From positions 1 through 64,000 of the forward strand of contig NZ_JAPUBN010000006.1 in NCBI RefSeq assembly GCF_026966905.1: a stretch of DNA of 64,000 nucleotides, in the 5' to 3' direction. Under the pieces are notes generated by a model. It was given only the letters and a program-made list of their open reading frames with translations. It had not been told where the DNA came from and made no database searches. The translations under genes and the position numbers were made by a program. Of the stretch, positions 35,976-45,983 are shown piece by piece; within the stretch, counting starts at the first letter, position 1; each line of letters begins with the position of its first letter. The stretch is from Marinomonas phaeophyticola. GTDB taxonomy: Bacteria; Pseudomonadota; Gammaproteobacteria; Pseudomonadales; Marinomonadaceae.

Positions 35976-36431
35976 TTATTCAAGAGATAAAATTTGCTCA
36001 CTGTGTTCTTTGGTTTTTATCTTATTGATTATGTGACTGATTTTGCCTTTTTCATCAATAACGAATGTGGTTCTCACCGTGCCCATGTACTCTTTACCCA
36101 TAAACTTTTTCAGCTGCCATGTACCGTAGAGTGCATGTACGGATTGATCCTCATCACTGATAAGAGAAAAAGGCAGATCATTTTTTTGAATAAAATTTTG
36201 ATGGCGCTTTTCTGAATCCGTACTAACACCAAGAATGGTATAACCAGCGTCAACTAGCGCATCAAAATGATCTCTTAAATTTTTTGCTTGAGCGGTGCAG
36301 CCAGGTGTAGAATCCTTAGGATAAAAGTACAAAACGACTTTTTTACCTAAGTAGTCTTCAAGCGCAACAGGTTTACCATTTTGATCTTTAGACACGAATT
36401 TGGGAGCGTCTTGGCCAATAGCTAGGGTCAT
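35976..36431 (-). CDS. bcp: Thioredoxin-dependent peroxiredoxin Bcp (PrxQ)
   Basis: 151-residue peroxiredoxin that reduces hydroperoxides in the cytoplasm. The peroxidatic Cys is in FYPKDSTPGCTAQAKNLRD; no second Cys lies five residues later, so it may act as a 1-Cys or atypical PrxQ. VVLYFYPKD and RTTFVIDEKGKI fit the family. In Pseudomonas the gene lies beside dapA as here; dapA is divergent, 173 bases away. Confidence 0.95.
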   Translation of the reverse strand: MTLAIGQDAPKFVSKDQNGKPVALEDYLGKKVVLYFYPKDSTPGCTAQAKNLRDHFDALVDAGYTILGVSTDSEKRHQNFIQKNDLPFSLISDEDQSVHALYGTWQLKKFMGKEYMGTVRTTFVIDEKGKISHIINKIKTKEHSEQILSLE

Positions 36432-36604
36432 ATTATTTAACCTTTCTTAGAGTGAAATCGCGAACACAGAGTGTTATATCTATTAATAGTGCTAAAAAGT
36501 GAGCTTTCAATCAATTATTTACAAGCCTTTACGTATTACTGTTATTGTTTCCAATGAGGCTGGGCGGTACTATATGTTCCGTTATTTTTTCTTGGAGACT
36601 CTGA

Positions 36605-37486
36605 ATGATTATCGGTAGCTTAGTTGCGTTGATTACCCCAATGCTGGATGACGGCGCAGTTGATAAAAGCAAACTTGACGACCTGGTTGAGTTTCATATT
36701 GCGCAAGGTACACATGGTATCGTTGCTGTTGGGACTACGGGTGAGTCAGCGACCCTAGATTATGAAGAGCATGCAGACGTGATTCGTCAAGTCGTGCAAA
36801 AAGTAAATGGACGAGTCCCCGTTATTGCTGGTACTGGTGCAAACTCTACTCATGAAGCAATTGATCTTACTAAAAGAGCAAAAGAAGCCGGAGCAGATGC
36901 CTGTCTTTTGGTGACGCCTTATTACAATAAGCCTACTCAAAATGGACTGTATTTACATTTCAAGGCCATTGCTGAAGCGGTTGATATACCTCAAATACTT
37001 TATAACGTGCCAGGACGAACAGCTTGTGATATGGCTAATGAAACGGTTGTGCGTTTGTCATCCATAAAAAATATTATTGGCTTGAAAGACGCTACTGGTG
37101 ATGTTGAAAGAGGTCGATCCTTGATTCGTCAACTGCCTGACGATTTTGCTGTTTATTCAGGAGATGATGCAACGGCTGTGGATCTTATGCTCGCTGGTGC
37201 AAAGGGAAATATTTCAGTTACGGCTAATGTTGCGCCTGATAAGGTTTCTCAAGCAGCGGATTATGCATTAGCACATAATGCTGAAATGGCGCATAAAACG
37301 GATGCTAGTATTGGCTCTTTGCATGCCAATCTGTTTTTAGAGTCAAACCCTATTCCTGTTAAATGGGCTGTACATAAAATGGGATTATGCGGAGCAGGTA
37401 TACGTTTACCACTAACGCCTCTTTCTGATGAGTATAGAGCTCAACTAGAAGAGTCAATGTTAATATCTGGGATATCTATAAAATGA
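36605..37486 (+). CDS. dapA: 4-hydroxy-tetrahydrodipicolinate synthase
   Basis: 293-residue class I aldolase-fold enzyme that condenses pyruvate with aspartate semialdehyde, the first committed step to diaminopimelate and lysine. VGTTGESATL binds pyruvate carboxylate, YYNKPTQNGLY and the Tyr in LYNVPGRT belong to the catalytic triad, and the Schiff-base Lys is in IIGLKDATGD. The stop overlaps the bamC start by four bases, matching the dapA-bamC-purC operon of gammaproteobacteria. Confidence 0.97.
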   Translation: MIIGSLVALITPMLDDGAVDKSKLDDLVEFHIAQGTHGIVAVGTTGESATLDYEEHADVIRQVVQKVNGRVPVIAGTGANSTHEAIDLTKRAKEAGADACLLVTPYYNKPTQNGLYLHFKAIAEAVDIPQILYNVPGRTACDMANETVVRLSSIKNIIGLKDATGDVERGRSLIRQLPDDFAVYSGDDATAVDLMLAGAKGNISVTANVAPDKVSQAADYALAHNAEMAHKTDASIGSLHANLFLESNPIPVKWAVHKMGLCGAGIRLPLTPLSDEYRAQLEESMLISGISIK

Positions 37487-38553
37487 TTAAGCAATGTGCT
37501 CTTGGTGCAGCGTTATGTATATTGATAACGGGCTGTAGTACTCTGACAGACCATAGGGAAGACTACAAAACAGTAAAAACTAATTCAGATACTTTGCAGT
37601 ACCCTGAGGGCATTAAAGCGCCTATAGATAGATTATACATACCTAATGAAGGTCGCATTGCTCATTTAGACGATATAAAGGTTCCGCAGATTCCTGCACC
37701 ACCTACAATCTACCATGCATTGACTCCAGTACATATCTCTTCCACTGGAGACCATTTTCAGTTGATCGTTCCTGCAAGTGTGAAGGTCACAGAGAATCTA
37801 CTGACGAATTTCCTAACAGGCATGTACGGAGATGGGGATCCTATTCGATCAAATATAGAAGGGAGCATAGAAACTCAAGTATTTACTTCCAGTAGCGAAA
37901 GTAGATTGGCGTCGATATGGCGTGCGATAACTCGCCTACCTTCTAAAGGCATTGCGTTGCAATATAAATTAGCAGAGCAATTGGGTGGCACCAAAATTGA
38001 GATACGATATCGTAATGAATCATCCGATGGTGTTGTATCGGAATGGGCTAGTCCAGAAAAGAGCCAGTTTGCAGAAACATCAGTAGTTCGTCTCTGGGGT
38101 GTGCTAGGTAAGCAGTTAAGCGATAATGCGGTCTTTTTATCTAGCCAGTCGTCTGTTAATACAACGCCGTTATGGGTCGACCATCGAGGCCATTTTGTAT
38201 TGAGGCTGAATGATAATAATGATCAATCAATTGACTCAATATTATCAATGGGTGGTTTATATTTATTGTCTACTGCACCAAATACATTGTCGTTAAAACC
38301 GGAAGCGGAATTACCAAAAATAGGTGATATCGTGGATTTCAAAATACCATTTATAACTCAAGATGAGTCAAAGCCAAGCTCGATAAAAAGCCGCAGACGT
38401 AATCTAGATGATGTGGAATGGGATGAAAAAATTTATAACTTTAAAATTGATGCTAATACGTTAGGCAAATTTTTGGTTATTGACTTTAGCGATGTCGATT
38501 ACCCAGAATTACGTTCGTATCAAGTAATGTCGCGTTTTATAAACCCCTCATAA
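37483..38553 (+). CDS. bamC: Outer-membrane assembly lipoprotein BamC
   Basis: 356-residue lipoprotein. The signal peptide ends in lipobox ITGC (Cys at residue 18), followed by an unstructured stretch holding TLQYPEGIKAPIDRLYIP, the conserved segment that wraps BamD, and two helix-grip domains. It assists the BAM complex in inserting beta-barrel proteins. Sequence conservation is low outside the N-terminus; gene order supports the call. The ATG overlaps the dapA stop (ATGA). Confidence 0.88.
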   Translation: MIKQCALGAALCILITGCSTLTDHREDYKTVKTNSDTLQYPEGIKAPIDRLYIPNEGRIAHLDDIKVPQIPAPPTIYHALTPVHISSTGDHFQLIVPASVKVTENLLTNFLTGMYGDGDPIRSNIEGSIETQVFTSSSESRLASIWRAITRLPSKGIALQYKLAEQLGGTKIEIRYRNESSDGVVSEWASPEKSQFAETSVVRLWGVLGKQLSDNAVFLSSQSSVNTTPLWVDHRGHFVLRLNDNNDQSIDSILSMGGLYLLSTAPNTLSLKPEAELPKIGDIVDFKIPFITQDESKPSSIKSRRRNLDDVEWDEKIYNFKIDANTLGKFLVIDFSDVDYPELRSYQVMSRFINPS

Positions 38554-38577
38554 TAGAATTAACTCGGAGCCCCAACA

Positions 38578-39294
38578 ATGGAAAAAAGACAAGAGCTGTA
38601 TGCAGGTAAAGCAAAGTCTGTATTTCGTACAGATGATCCTGATAAAATGGTTCTCGTATTTCGAGATGACACGTCAGCATTTGATGGCAAAAGAATAGAA
38701 CAGCTTAGCCGTAAAGGTATGGTAAATAATAAGTTTAATGCTTTTATTATGACTAAACTGCAAGAAGCGGGTATCCCAACGCATTTTGAAAAATGTTTAA
38801 GTGACACTGAATCCTTGGTTAAAAGTCTTGATATGATGCCTATTGAGTGCGTGGTACGTAATGTGGCTGCAGGTAGTCTATGTCGTCGTCTAGGGGTGAC
38901 AGAAGGCCAAGAGCTTAGCCCGCCAACATTTGAATTATTTTTGAAAAATGATGCGCTGGGCGATCCAATGATAAATGAATCTCATGTTGAATCTTTTGGA
39001 TGGGCAAAAGCGGATCATTTAGCAAAGGCGAAAGAGCTTACTTATAAAGTAAATACGGTATTAAAAGAGTTGTTCGCGAATGGGGGCATGATACTTGTTG
39101 ATTATAAGTTAGAGTTTGGTTTGTTTCATGGTGAAGTTGTATTGGGTGATGAGTTTTCTCCTGATGGCTGTCGATTATGGGATAGTAAAACCCGAGAAAA
39201 ATTGGATAAAGATCGCTTTCGACAAGGTTTAGGTAATGTTATCGAATCTTATGAAGAAATTGGTCGTCGTATTGGCATTGATTTTTCGGCGTGA
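38578..39294 (+). CDS. purC: SAICAR synthetase
   Basis: 238-residue phosphoribosylaminoimidazole-succinocarboxamide synthase of purine synthesis. [35 protein letters not shown] and the metal-binding LVDYKLEFG with [12 protein letters not shown] are intact. CTCGGAG is close to the SD. A hairpin with T-rich flank follows at 39349. Confidence 0.97.
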   Translation: MEKRQELYAGKAKSVFRTDDPDKMVLVFRDDTSAFDGKRIEQLSRKGMVNNKFNAFIMTKLQEAGIPTHFEKCLSDTESLVKSLDMMPIECVVRNVAAGSLCRRLGVTEGQELSPPTFELFLKNDALGDPMINESHVESFGWAKADHLAKAKELTYKVNTVLKELFANGGMILVDYKLEFGLFHGEVVLGDEFSPDGCRLWDSKTREKLDKDRFRQGLGNVIESYEEIGRRIGIDFSA

Positions 39295-39348
39295 TTTAGC
39301 GCTCTTATCTAGCAGAGTATAGCTCATACTAATATTAAGAGCTGAGTG

Positions 39349-39378
39349 ACGGGAGGCTGCTTAAGTCTCCCGTTTGTA
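39349..39378 (+). terminator. Terminator of dapA-bamC-purC
   Basis: ACGGGAG (39349-39355) pairs with CTCCCGT (39367-39373) around an 11-base loop, then TTGTATTT. It lies just before the lolC/E TTG start. Confidence 0.72.
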
Positions 39379-39396
39379 TTTATAAAAGGGATTGAG

Positions 39397-40641
39397 TTGA
39401 TTAATTTATTACCGCTAAAAATTGGCTTGCGCTATGCAAGAGCAAAGCGAACGAACCACTTTATTTCATTTATTAGCTTTTCCTCTATTACAGGATTAAC
39501 CCTAGGTGTTGCTGTTCTGATTACTGTTCTATCAGTAATGAATGGCTTTGATCGAGAGTTAAGGCAGCGTATTTTAGGAATGGTTCCACATGCTACTCTT
39601 TGGGGGATGCCAGCATTAGACGATTGGCAGGCTGTTTCCGATATTGTATTGCAGCAACCTAATGTCACAGCAGTCGCACCACATACACAAGCACAAGTTA
39701 TGTTTCAGTCAAAGGCTGGGGTGCATGGGGCATTAATGAACGGTATAGATCCTAAATTTGAGGAAAAAGTTTCTATAATTTCTCAAAATATGACGCAAGG
39801 AAGTTTGTCCGATTTAGATGATGTGTCATTTGGTATTATTTTAGGTGAGCAGTTAGCTCGAATACTGAGAGTGAAAGTAGGGGATAAGGTAACTGCACTG
39901 CTACCGGAAGCGAATGTTTCCATTGCTGGCGTTACACCAACATTAAAGCGCTTTACGCTAGTGGGTATTTTTAAGGTAGGGGCTGAAATTGATAGCAGCT
40001 TTGCTTATATTCATGTGAGAGATGCAGCGAAACTAAAACGTTTACAGCCAGGACAAGTCGAGGGGATTAGAATTTCTTTCGATAATTTATTCATTGCGCC
40101 TACACGAATATGGGACATAGCAAGGGCTGTGCCGGGTCAAAATAGAGTCAGTGATTGGACTCGTACTCACGGAAATTTATTTCAAGCGATACAAATGGAA
40201 AAAACCATGATTGGTTTGTTGTTGCTTTTAATTGTAGCTGTGGCTGCGTTTAACATAGTATCGACCTTAGTGATGGTAGTGACAGATAAACAAACAGACA
40301 TTGCTATTTTAAGAACCATGGGACTGACTTCGGGCCAAGTTATGTGGGTGTTTGTGGTTCAGGGCGTCTTTATTGGCTCGTTAGGGACGGTTTTGGGTGT
40401 TATTTTAGGTGTGGCCGCCGCCCTCAATGTTAGTGCCATCATTGGTTGGATAGAGAGTATTTTGGATATGCAGTTTTTAAATGCAGATGTTTATTTTATA
40501 AGTTATTTGCCTTCTGAATTACAATGGGATGATGTGCGTTTGATTGTGGTTGCAGCCTTTATCATGACTGTCTGTGCGACGCTTTATCCTGCGTGGAGAG
40601 CGTCAAAAATTGAACCTGCTGAGGCACTTAGATATGAATGA
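39397..40641 (+). CDS. Lipoprotein-releasing ABC permease LolC/LolE
   Basis: 414-residue inner-membrane permease that, with LolD, pulls lipoproteins from the inner membrane to LolA. A TM helix follows the N-terminal LRYARAKRTNHFISFISF; a large periplasmic domain spans about residues 50-265; three helices form the FtsX domain (IGLLLLLIVAVAAFNIVSTL; WVFVVQGVFIGSLGTVLGV; VVAAFIMTVCATLYPAW). I chose TTG 39397 with AAAAGGG upstream, which gives MINLLPLKIGLRYARAKR. Only one LolC/E-type gene is present here, so it may act as a homodimer (LolF type) or have a partner elsewhere. Confidence 0.92.
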   Translation: MINLLPLKIGLRYARAKRTNHFISFISFSSITGLTLGVAVLITVLSVMNGFDRELRQRILGMVPHATLWGMPALDDWQAVSDIVLQQPNVTAVAPHTQAQVMFQSKAGVHGALMNGIDPKFEEKVSIISQNMTQGSLSDLDDVSFGIILGEQLARILRVKVGDKVTALLPEANVSIAGVTPTLKRFTLVGIFKVGAEIDSSFAYIHVRDAAKLKRLQPGQVEGIRISFDNLFIAPTRIWDIARAVPGQNRVSDWTRTHGNLFQAIQMEKTMIGLLLLLIVAVAAFNIVSTLVMVVTDKQTDIAILRTMGLTSGQVMWVFVVQGVFIGSLGTVLGVILGVAAALNVSAIIGWIESILDMQFLNADVYFISYLPSELQWDDVRLIVVAAFIMTVCATLYPAWRASKIEPAEALRYE

Positions 40642-41326
40642 TGCAAACTCAGTGGTAATGGAATGCTGTGATTTATCTAAGTCTTACTCTGATGGAAAGC
40701 ATACGGTTGACGTATTAAAATCAATAAACCTCTCTTTGATGTTAGGAGAAACGGCCGCGATTGTTGGGGCTTCAGGCTCAGGTAAAACAACGCTTCTTAA
40801 CCTCTTGGCGGGATTAGATTTAGCGTCATCAGGTAGTGTTAGTTTGGCTGGTAAGGACTGGTCGAGCCTTAATGATCGACATCGATCTAAACAGAGAAAT
40901 AAAGAATTAGGCTTTGTGTATCAGTTGCATCATTTATTACCTGAATTTTCTGCTTTAGAGAATGTCATGATGCCAATGCTAATTGCGGGCAAGAAAAAAT
41001 CCGATGCCAAAGAAAAAGCTTCTAATTTATTATCGCAAGTTGGTTTGGTTGAGCGTTTATCTCACAGGCCGGCTCAATTATCAGGAGGAGAAAGGCAAAG
41101 GGTGGCTGTCGCTCGATCCCTTATCAATAATCCGTCTTGTGTTTTAATGGATGAGCCGACAGGTAATTTGGATGAAAATACAGCGTTGGAAATTCAAAAC
41201 TTGATCAAAACGTTGCAGTCAACCCAGAATATGGCTTTTTTAATTGTAACTCATGACGAAAAAATGCTGTCGTGGGTGGATTCTGCCTATAGGCTTTCTC
41301 TTGGGGAGCTGGAAAAGATTAAATAG
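40634..41326 (+). CDS. lolD: Lipoprotein-releasing ABC ATPase LolD
   Basis: 230-residue ABC ATPase. Walker A is GASGSGKTTLLNLLAGLD, the Q-loop is in GFVYQLHHLLPEFSALEN (the YQxHHLLPEFxALEN string is LolD-specific), the signature is LSGGERQRVAVARSL, and Walker B is CVLMDEPTGNLD. ATG 40634 overlaps the end of the permease gene by eight bases. A terminator follows at 41388. Confidence 0.96.
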   Translation: MNDANSVVMECCDLSKSYSDGKHTVDVLKSINLSLMLGETAAIVGASGSGKTTLLNLLAGLDLASSGSVSLAGKDWSSLNDRHRSKQRNKELGFVYQLHHLLPEFSALENVMMPMLIAGKKKSDAKEKASNLLSQVGLVERLSHRPAQLSGGERQRVAVARSLINNPSCVLMDEPTGNLDENTALEIQNLIKTLQSTQNMAFLIVTHDEKMLSWVDSAYRLSLGELEKIK

Positions 41327-41387
41327 TAGAATCTATTTATTGATGGTTTGTGTTAGGTAGTGGCAAATTTAAAGACAAGAGTGAAGA

Positions 41388-41424
41388 AAATAAAGGGAAA
41401 AGGATTAAGCCCCTTTATTTTTTT
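41388..41424 (+). terminator. Terminator of lolCE-lolD, overlapping the DUF2062 gene end
   Basis: AAATAAAGGG (41388-41397) and CCCTTTATTT (41411-41420) form a 10-bp stem with T to 41424. The stem runs into the 3' end of the convergent minus-strand gene (stop at 41405). Confidence 0.85.
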
Positions 41425-41932
41425 CTTTCCTGATACGCCTTAATTTCCAGCGTTTTACAACATGTAGTTTCCAAATAACCATAGTAGCAATATAAGCCAA
41501 TAATCCTATAGCTAACCCTGTTGTGATGGAACCAACATAGAGAGGGAGCCAAATATGCTCCATCTTGTCCCATATCCATTCAACGGAGAGTTGAAAGTGT
41601 TTGTTAGTGTGGGTACCTACGAACAGCGAACCCACTAGGTAATTACCGTAAAAGACAAATGGCATGGTAATGGGGTTGGTTATCCATACTAAGGCTACAG
41701 AAAGAGGAACGTTGGCTCTAAATGGAACCGCGCATAATACGGCTGCCAGCATTTGAAAAGGCATGGGAATGCAGGCCCAGAAAATACCTACAAAAAAGGC
41801 TTTCGCAACAGAGCGACGGCTTAGGTGCCATAAGTCTTGATCATAAATCTGAGAGCCTAATATAGCCAAGGTTTTATTCGACTTTAATCTTTCAGGATTG
41901 GGGATGAATTTTTTGAAATATCGCTTAGGCAT
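41405..41932 (-). CDS. DUF2062 membrane protein
   Basis: 175-residue inner-membrane protein of the DUF2062 family. SRRSVAKAFFVGIFWACIPMPFQM and PFRANVPLSVALVWITNPITMPFVFY are the family blocks; two or three helices are expected and the C-terminus is Lys/Arg-rich. The function is unknown. Its position between lolD and comEC is conserved in Pseudomonas relatives. It is transcribed opposite to its neighbours. Confidence 0.88.
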   Translation of the reverse strand: MPKRYFKKFIPNPERLKSNKTLAILGSQIYDQDLWHLSRRSVAKAFFVGIFWACIPMPFQMLAAVLCAVPFRANVPLSVALVWITNPITMPFVFYGNYLVGSLFVGTHTNKHFQLSVEWIWDKMEHIWLPLYVGSITTGLAIGLLAYIATMVIWKLHVVKRWKLRRIRKEKNKGA

Positions 41933-41974
41933 GCCAAAAATGTAATTGAGTCGTACTTACAATATGGAGGTTGT

Positions 41975-43672
41975 ATGCTACAACATTTGTTTCTATGGAT
42001 GGGGACAGATATTGTCCCCGACGATTTTAAGTGCCTTTATTCTACTTACATCTTGCTGTTGTGTCTCTATTTAATCCGTCAAACAGTTAGGATAGAAAAT
42101 GAAGAACATTTAGCTTATTTAATAAGTGGATATTTTTTGCTCACTTTAATGTATCAATTTATTGAACCGCTTTTGCGTATTGTGACTTATATATATGACA
42201 ACTTAATTATTTATGAGATGAATTTTAAAGAGATTAAGTCTGCCGTTGACAGTCGATTTAATCAATATCCGAGTTGGCGATTTAGTCGAGCGTTGCTCTT
42301 TGGGGAGAAAGGGCTGATGGATCAGTCTGATAAGTGGGTTGTTCAAGTGTTAGGTGTTGGGCACTTATTTGTTGTTTCTGGTCTTCATGTTGGTTTTTTA
42401 TACGCAATTTTGAAAGTGCTAATACGTTTCTTATGGTGTGCTCTACCTTCACAATGGCTTTTGTTGGGAGTATCTAAGAAAGTCTTGGAGGTATTTATTA
42501 GTATTGTCTTAGTAGTAACTTACGGCAGTTTTGTAGGATGGGGCCCTGCTGTCGGAAGAGCAAGCGTCATGCTGTTGTTGTTCAACTTTATGGGGGCTTT
42601 TCATCGATCTTTAACGGGCACGTATTTGATTGCATTGGCTTTTGTGATTGTTTTGCTCATTCATCCCGATAACGTCAATTCAGCTGGTTTTTGGTTGTCA
42701 TTCTGTTTGGTGTTTTTGATTGTCAATATGACGAGATTACCCCTTGGGTTGGTGTTTAAAGCTATCTGCACTCAGGCTGTTTTGAGTGTAGGCTCTCTTG
42801 TTATTATCGTTGGTTGGCAGGATTATGTGTCTATTTACACTATGATAGTAAATCTAGTGGTTATTCCTTTCACGGCGTTCTTTTGGTTCCCTGTCGGATT
42901 TTTTGCTGTTCTTGAGGCATTTGTAACAAATTCGAGTTGGCTTATGGGCGTTATTGACTCAGCTGTCTTAACTTTATTTAATATCATGCAATTTGTTGCG
43001 TTTAATTTGTATCTTATTCCTATGAATGAGGCGCTTCCATTAGCGCTTGTTATCATGGCTCTAATTGGGTTGGTGTTATCTATTATCTGGTTCCGCTGGA
43101 GTGTATTTTTTTCTGTTTTGCTTATGGGGAGTGTGTTTTTATTTGTTAGCCATAAGGTGCCGAAGAGTGTAATTATGCAGTGTTGGTTACCCAATCGACT
43201 GTGTCCTAATCAATACATTATTATTGAGAATATTAATAATAAATTGCTACTCTTTTTCTATCAGAAACGGTTATCGGAACAAGAACTTACTTACAGAGTA
43301 TCATTGCATCTTGATGCGAATTGGTTTTCTAGTATGAGAGAGATATTCGAACATCAGAAAGAGGTACTGTTATTGGATAAAAACTGGAAACTGCTGTTAT
43401 GGCCAAGTGTTAATAGTAAGTTAACTGTAAAAATGATATTTGAAATGCTACCGGACATCGTTATTTTGAGTACAATGCCTGATGACGTCCTGACGACTAG
43501 GTTGGACGCGCTTAAAGTGGCATGGGCTGTCGTTAAGGACGGTGAAGCTATTGTTATTGAAGAAGATCTTAATTCAATTGAGGTGAATTTATCACGGTGT
43601 CATTTTTTGTGGTTAAGTCGGTCTGAAGCCTTATGTGAACGTATTGAAATGATTAATAGTATGGTAAATTAG
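41975..43672 (+). CDS. ComEC/Rec2-like protein lacking the metallo-beta-lactamase domain
   Basis: 565-residue polytopic membrane protein. The Competence domain is clear (LLFGEKGLMDQSDKWVVQVL then GHLFVVSGLHVGFLY, and GWGPAVGRASVMLLLF), with 8-10 helices to about residue 400. ComEC proteins are usually 700-800 residues and end in a metallo-beta-lactamase-like domain with HxHxDH. Here the last 165 residues are soluble but show no HxHxDH, and no N-terminal OB fold is evident. It may be a decayed or specialised transporter for DNA uptake. An SD (TATGGAGG) precedes ATG 41975. The place in the cluster matches comEC in Pseudomonas. Confidence 0.78.
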   Translation: MLQHLFLWMGTDIVPDDFKCLYSTYILLLCLYLIRQTVRIENEEHLAYLISGYFLLTLMYQFIEPLLRIVTYIYDNLIIYEMNFKEIKSAVDSRFNQYPSWRFSRALLFGEKGLMDQSDKWVVQVLGVGHLFVVSGLHVGFLYAILKVLIRFLWCALPSQWLLLGVSKKVLEVFISIVLVVTYGSFVGWGPAVGRASVMLLLFNFMGAFHRSLTGTYLIALAFVIVLLIHPDNVNSAGFWLSFCLVFLIVNMTRLPLGLVFKAICTQAVLSVGSLVIIVGWQDYVSIYTMIVNLVVIPFTAFFWFPVGFFAVLEAFVTNSSWLMGVIDSAVLTLFNIMQFVAFNLYLIPMNEALPLALVIMALIGLVLSIIWFRWSVFFSVLLMGSVFLFVSHKVPKSVIMQCWLPNRLCPNQYIIIENINNKLLLFFYQKRLSEQELTYRVSLHLDANWFSSMREIFEHQKEVLLLDKNWKLLLWPSVNSKLTVKMIFEMLPDIVILSTMPDDVLTTRLDALKVAWAVVKDGEAIVIEEDLNSIEVNLSRCHFLWLSRSEALCERIEMINSMVN

Positions 43673-43697
43673 TAACAAATTTTGGAAGGAGCTAAGG

Positions 43698-44327
43698 GTG
43701 CTAGATTTTATTAAGTCCGGTGGTTTTTTTGTGTGGCCGCTATTACTTTGTTCAATTGTTGCTATGGCAATTATTCTTGAGCGCTTTTGGGCGTTAAGAC
43801 GTAACAAGGTTGCCCCTAAAAATTTATTATCTGAAATTTTAGGATTACTTCGTGAAGATAGGTTAACAGTCGAGAAAATACGTAATTTACAAACAGAAGT
43901 AGGATTAGGGTCAATTTTTGCGGCTGGGCTTTTAAACTCAAAGCATGGGCGCAATATCATGAAAGAAAGTGTACAAGAAGCCGCAAGTCATGCCATTCAT
44001 GAGTTAGAAAAATTTATGAATACACTGGGAACGATTGCCGCGATTTCGCCTTTATTAGGCTTGCTTGGAACGGTTGTTGGGATGATTAAAGTCTTTTCTG
44101 TGTTGATGGCTGAAGGTGCTGGTAATACTGCACTGCTAGCCGGAGGCATATCTGAAGCGTTGCTAACAACGGCGGCAGGATTAGGCGTAGCGATTCCTGC
44201 ATTGATATTTCATCGTTTTTTCAGTCGTCGTATTGATGAATTGGTCGTAACAATGGAGCAGCAAGCAACAAAGTTGGTTGAAGTAATACATGGAGATAGG
44301 GATGCCAATATGGGGGCTAAGCATTGA
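43698..44327 (+). CDS. exbB: ExbB/TolQ-family proton channel protein
   Basis: 209-residue MotA/TolQ/ExbB protein with three helices (VWPLLLCSIVAMAIILERFW; LGTIAAISPLLGLLGTVVGM; ALLTTAAGLGVAIPALIFHRFF). It starts with GTG and has AAGGAG upstream. It works with the next gene to energise a TonB-type or similar process. Its locus between comEC and lpxK is conserved in Pseudomonas. Its own TonB is not nearby. Confidence 0.92.
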   Translation: MLDFIKSGGFFVWPLLLCSIVAMAIILERFWALRRNKVAPKNLLSEILGLLREDRLTVEKIRNLQTEVGLGSIFAAGLLNSKHGRNIMKESVQEAASHAIHELEKFMNTLGTIAAISPLLGLLGTVVGMIKVFSVLMAEGAGNTALLAGGISEALLTTAAGLGVAIPALIFHRFFSRRIDELVVTMEQQATKLVEVIHGDRDANMGAKH

Positions 44328-44746
44328 AGTTTCGACGTCAAAAAATTGAGGAAGTAAATATTAATTTGACACCCTTGATTGATGTCGTTTTTTTGTTACT
44401 TATCTTCTTTATGGTTACGACCACGTTTAAACAAAGTACGGAGTTAACGATTGATCTTCCTACGGCAACAACAAGCGATCCGGTTTCTATCGGTACCGAT
44501 AAGTTAGAGGTTGTGATTACGTCTGATGGTCAATATGTAATTAACGGATTAACTTTGGTTAATGGTCGTATCGAGACACTCAAGCTTGGCTTGCAAGAAG
44601 CGTCTTTAGGTAATAATCAAATGCCTTTAATTATTACGGCTGATGCAAACTCTTCTTATGAAATGGTTATGAGGGTTTATGATGCCGCCTCTCAGCTGGG
44701 ATTTACTAAGCTTGCTCATACAGCAGAACGAGAAACTATACAGTGA
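44324..44746 (+). CDS. exbD: ExbD/TolR-family protein
   Basis: 140-residue partner of ExbB: a single helix with the Asp of the proton path (LTPLIDVVFLLLIFFMVTTTF) and a periplasmic domain. It starts with TTG overlapping the exbB stop by four bases, and its own TGA overlaps the lpxK GTG by four. Confidence 0.93.
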   Translation: MKFRRQKIEEVNINLTPLIDVVFLLLIFFMVTTTFKQSTELTIDLPTATTSDPVSIGTDKLEVVITSDGQYVINGLTLVNGRIETLKLGLQEASLGNNQMPLIITADANSSYEMVMRVYDAASQLGFTKLAHTAERETIQ

Positions 44747-45789
44747 ATCTTGATGAGCTCTTTAATAAAGGGTGGTATGAAGGCGGTTCTTGGACGAAAT
44801 GCTTTTCCCCCTTGATTCCATTTGTACGTGCATTTGTGCAAAAAAAACGTCAATCATTTCTTGAGAATAAAGATACCCTTTACCAACCGTCTGTACCGGT
44901 CATTGTGGTTGGAAATTTAACCGTAGGAGGGACGGGGAAATCTCCGATGGTGATAGCATTATGTGATCTGCTTCAATCGAAAGGCTATTCTCCAGGCATT
45001 GTGTCTAGAGGGTATGGTTCCAATAACAATTCCATTATGACCGTTGAAACAACATCCACACCTGAAGAGGTTGGTGATGAGCCTTGGATGCTTGCTCAAA
45101 GAACTTCTTGTCCTGTTGTTGTTGGCCGAGACCGGGTTTCAGCTGTAAAAAAACTGATTTCTGAGCATTCGGTGGATGTTATTATAAGTGATGATGGATT
45201 GCAGCATTACGCCTTGAATCGCCACATTGAGATTGTCATGGTGGATCATGAAAGAGGATTTGGAAATGGCTATCTTTTGCCTGTTGGGCCTTTAAGAGAA
45301 CCAATAGAAAGGCTGGAAGATGTCCATTTTATTGCTTCTGTTATTCAGGAGGGTCAGGAATTGAGCGTGCCACATTTTATTTCTAGGGATGTGATTCAAA
45401 AATTCTCTCAATTTCCTCTAAAAGTTGTCGACTTGGTAAACGTAAAAACAAAGTTGACAGCAGACTTAAGTATTCTTCAAACCGCTGAAAAATGTTCGGT
45501 AATGGCCGCCATTGGTAATCCTATGCGATTTTTAAGAACGTTACTGTCTCTAGGGTTGAAAGAGGATTACTCTACTCGATGGTTACCTGATCATCACCCT
45601 ATCCTAGCTAGTGACATCCCTGAAAGAGGCTTGGTTGTTATGACGGAGAAAGATGCGACAAAATGTTTCGCTCTAGATACTCTTAATGATGATGTTTGGT
45701 ATCTTAGGGTGAAGCTACAATTAACGGATGATTTTAAATTTAATTTGATAAATTCATTATCAAATTTTGCAAAGGTAGATTTAAAATGA
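44743..45789 (+). CDS. lpxK: Tetraacyldisaccharide 4'-kinase
   Basis: 348-residue kinase that phosphorylates the lipid A precursor at 4' on the inner membrane. The P-loop is [33 protein letters not shown] and DHHPI-type blocks ([10 protein letters not shown]) follow. It starts with GTG overlapping exbD and is followed by ycaR. No msbA gene lies next to it, as in Pseudomonas. Confidence 0.96.
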   Translation: MNLDELFNKGWYEGGSWTKCFSPLIPFVRAFVQKKRQSFLENKDTLYQPSVPVIVVGNLTVGGTGKSPMVIALCDLLQSKGYSPGIVSRGYGSNNNSIMTVETTSTPEEVGDEPWMLAQRTSCPVVVGRDRVSAVKKLISEHSVDVIISDDGLQHYALNRHIEIVMVDHERGFGNGYLLPVGPLREPIERLEDVHFIASVIQEGQELSVPHFISRDVIQKFSQFPLKVVDLVNVKTKLTADLSILQTAEKCSVMAAIGNPMRFLRTLLSLGLKEDYSTRWLPDHHPILASDIPERGLVVMTEKDATKCFALDTLNDDVWYLRVKLQLTDDFKFNLINSLSNFAKVDLK

Positions 45790-45983
45790 ATAAAGCACTA
45801 CTTGATATTTTGGTTTGTCCAGTGACAAAGGCTCCACTAACCTTAAATTCGGAAGGTACTGAGCTCATAAGTAAAATGGGTGGGGTGGCTTATCCGATTC
45901 GTGATGGTATTCCTGTATTATTGGAAACAGAGGCGCGTACCCTGAGCACTGATGAGCGTTTAGATTCAGAAACGAAAAAATGA
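45786..45983 (+). CDS. ycaR: YcaR/Trm112-like protein
   Basis: 65-residue Trm112-family small protein: [15 protein letters not shown] then [18 protein letters not shown]. Usual members carry a four-Cys zinc site; here only Cys at residue 11 is visible, so metal binding is doubtful. In relatives kdsB follows this gene directly; here the next gene is the phosphatase, overlapping by four bases. Confidence 0.9.
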   Translation: MNKALLDILVCPVTKAPLTLNSEGTELISKMGGVAYPIRDGIPVLLETEARTLSTDERLDSETKK

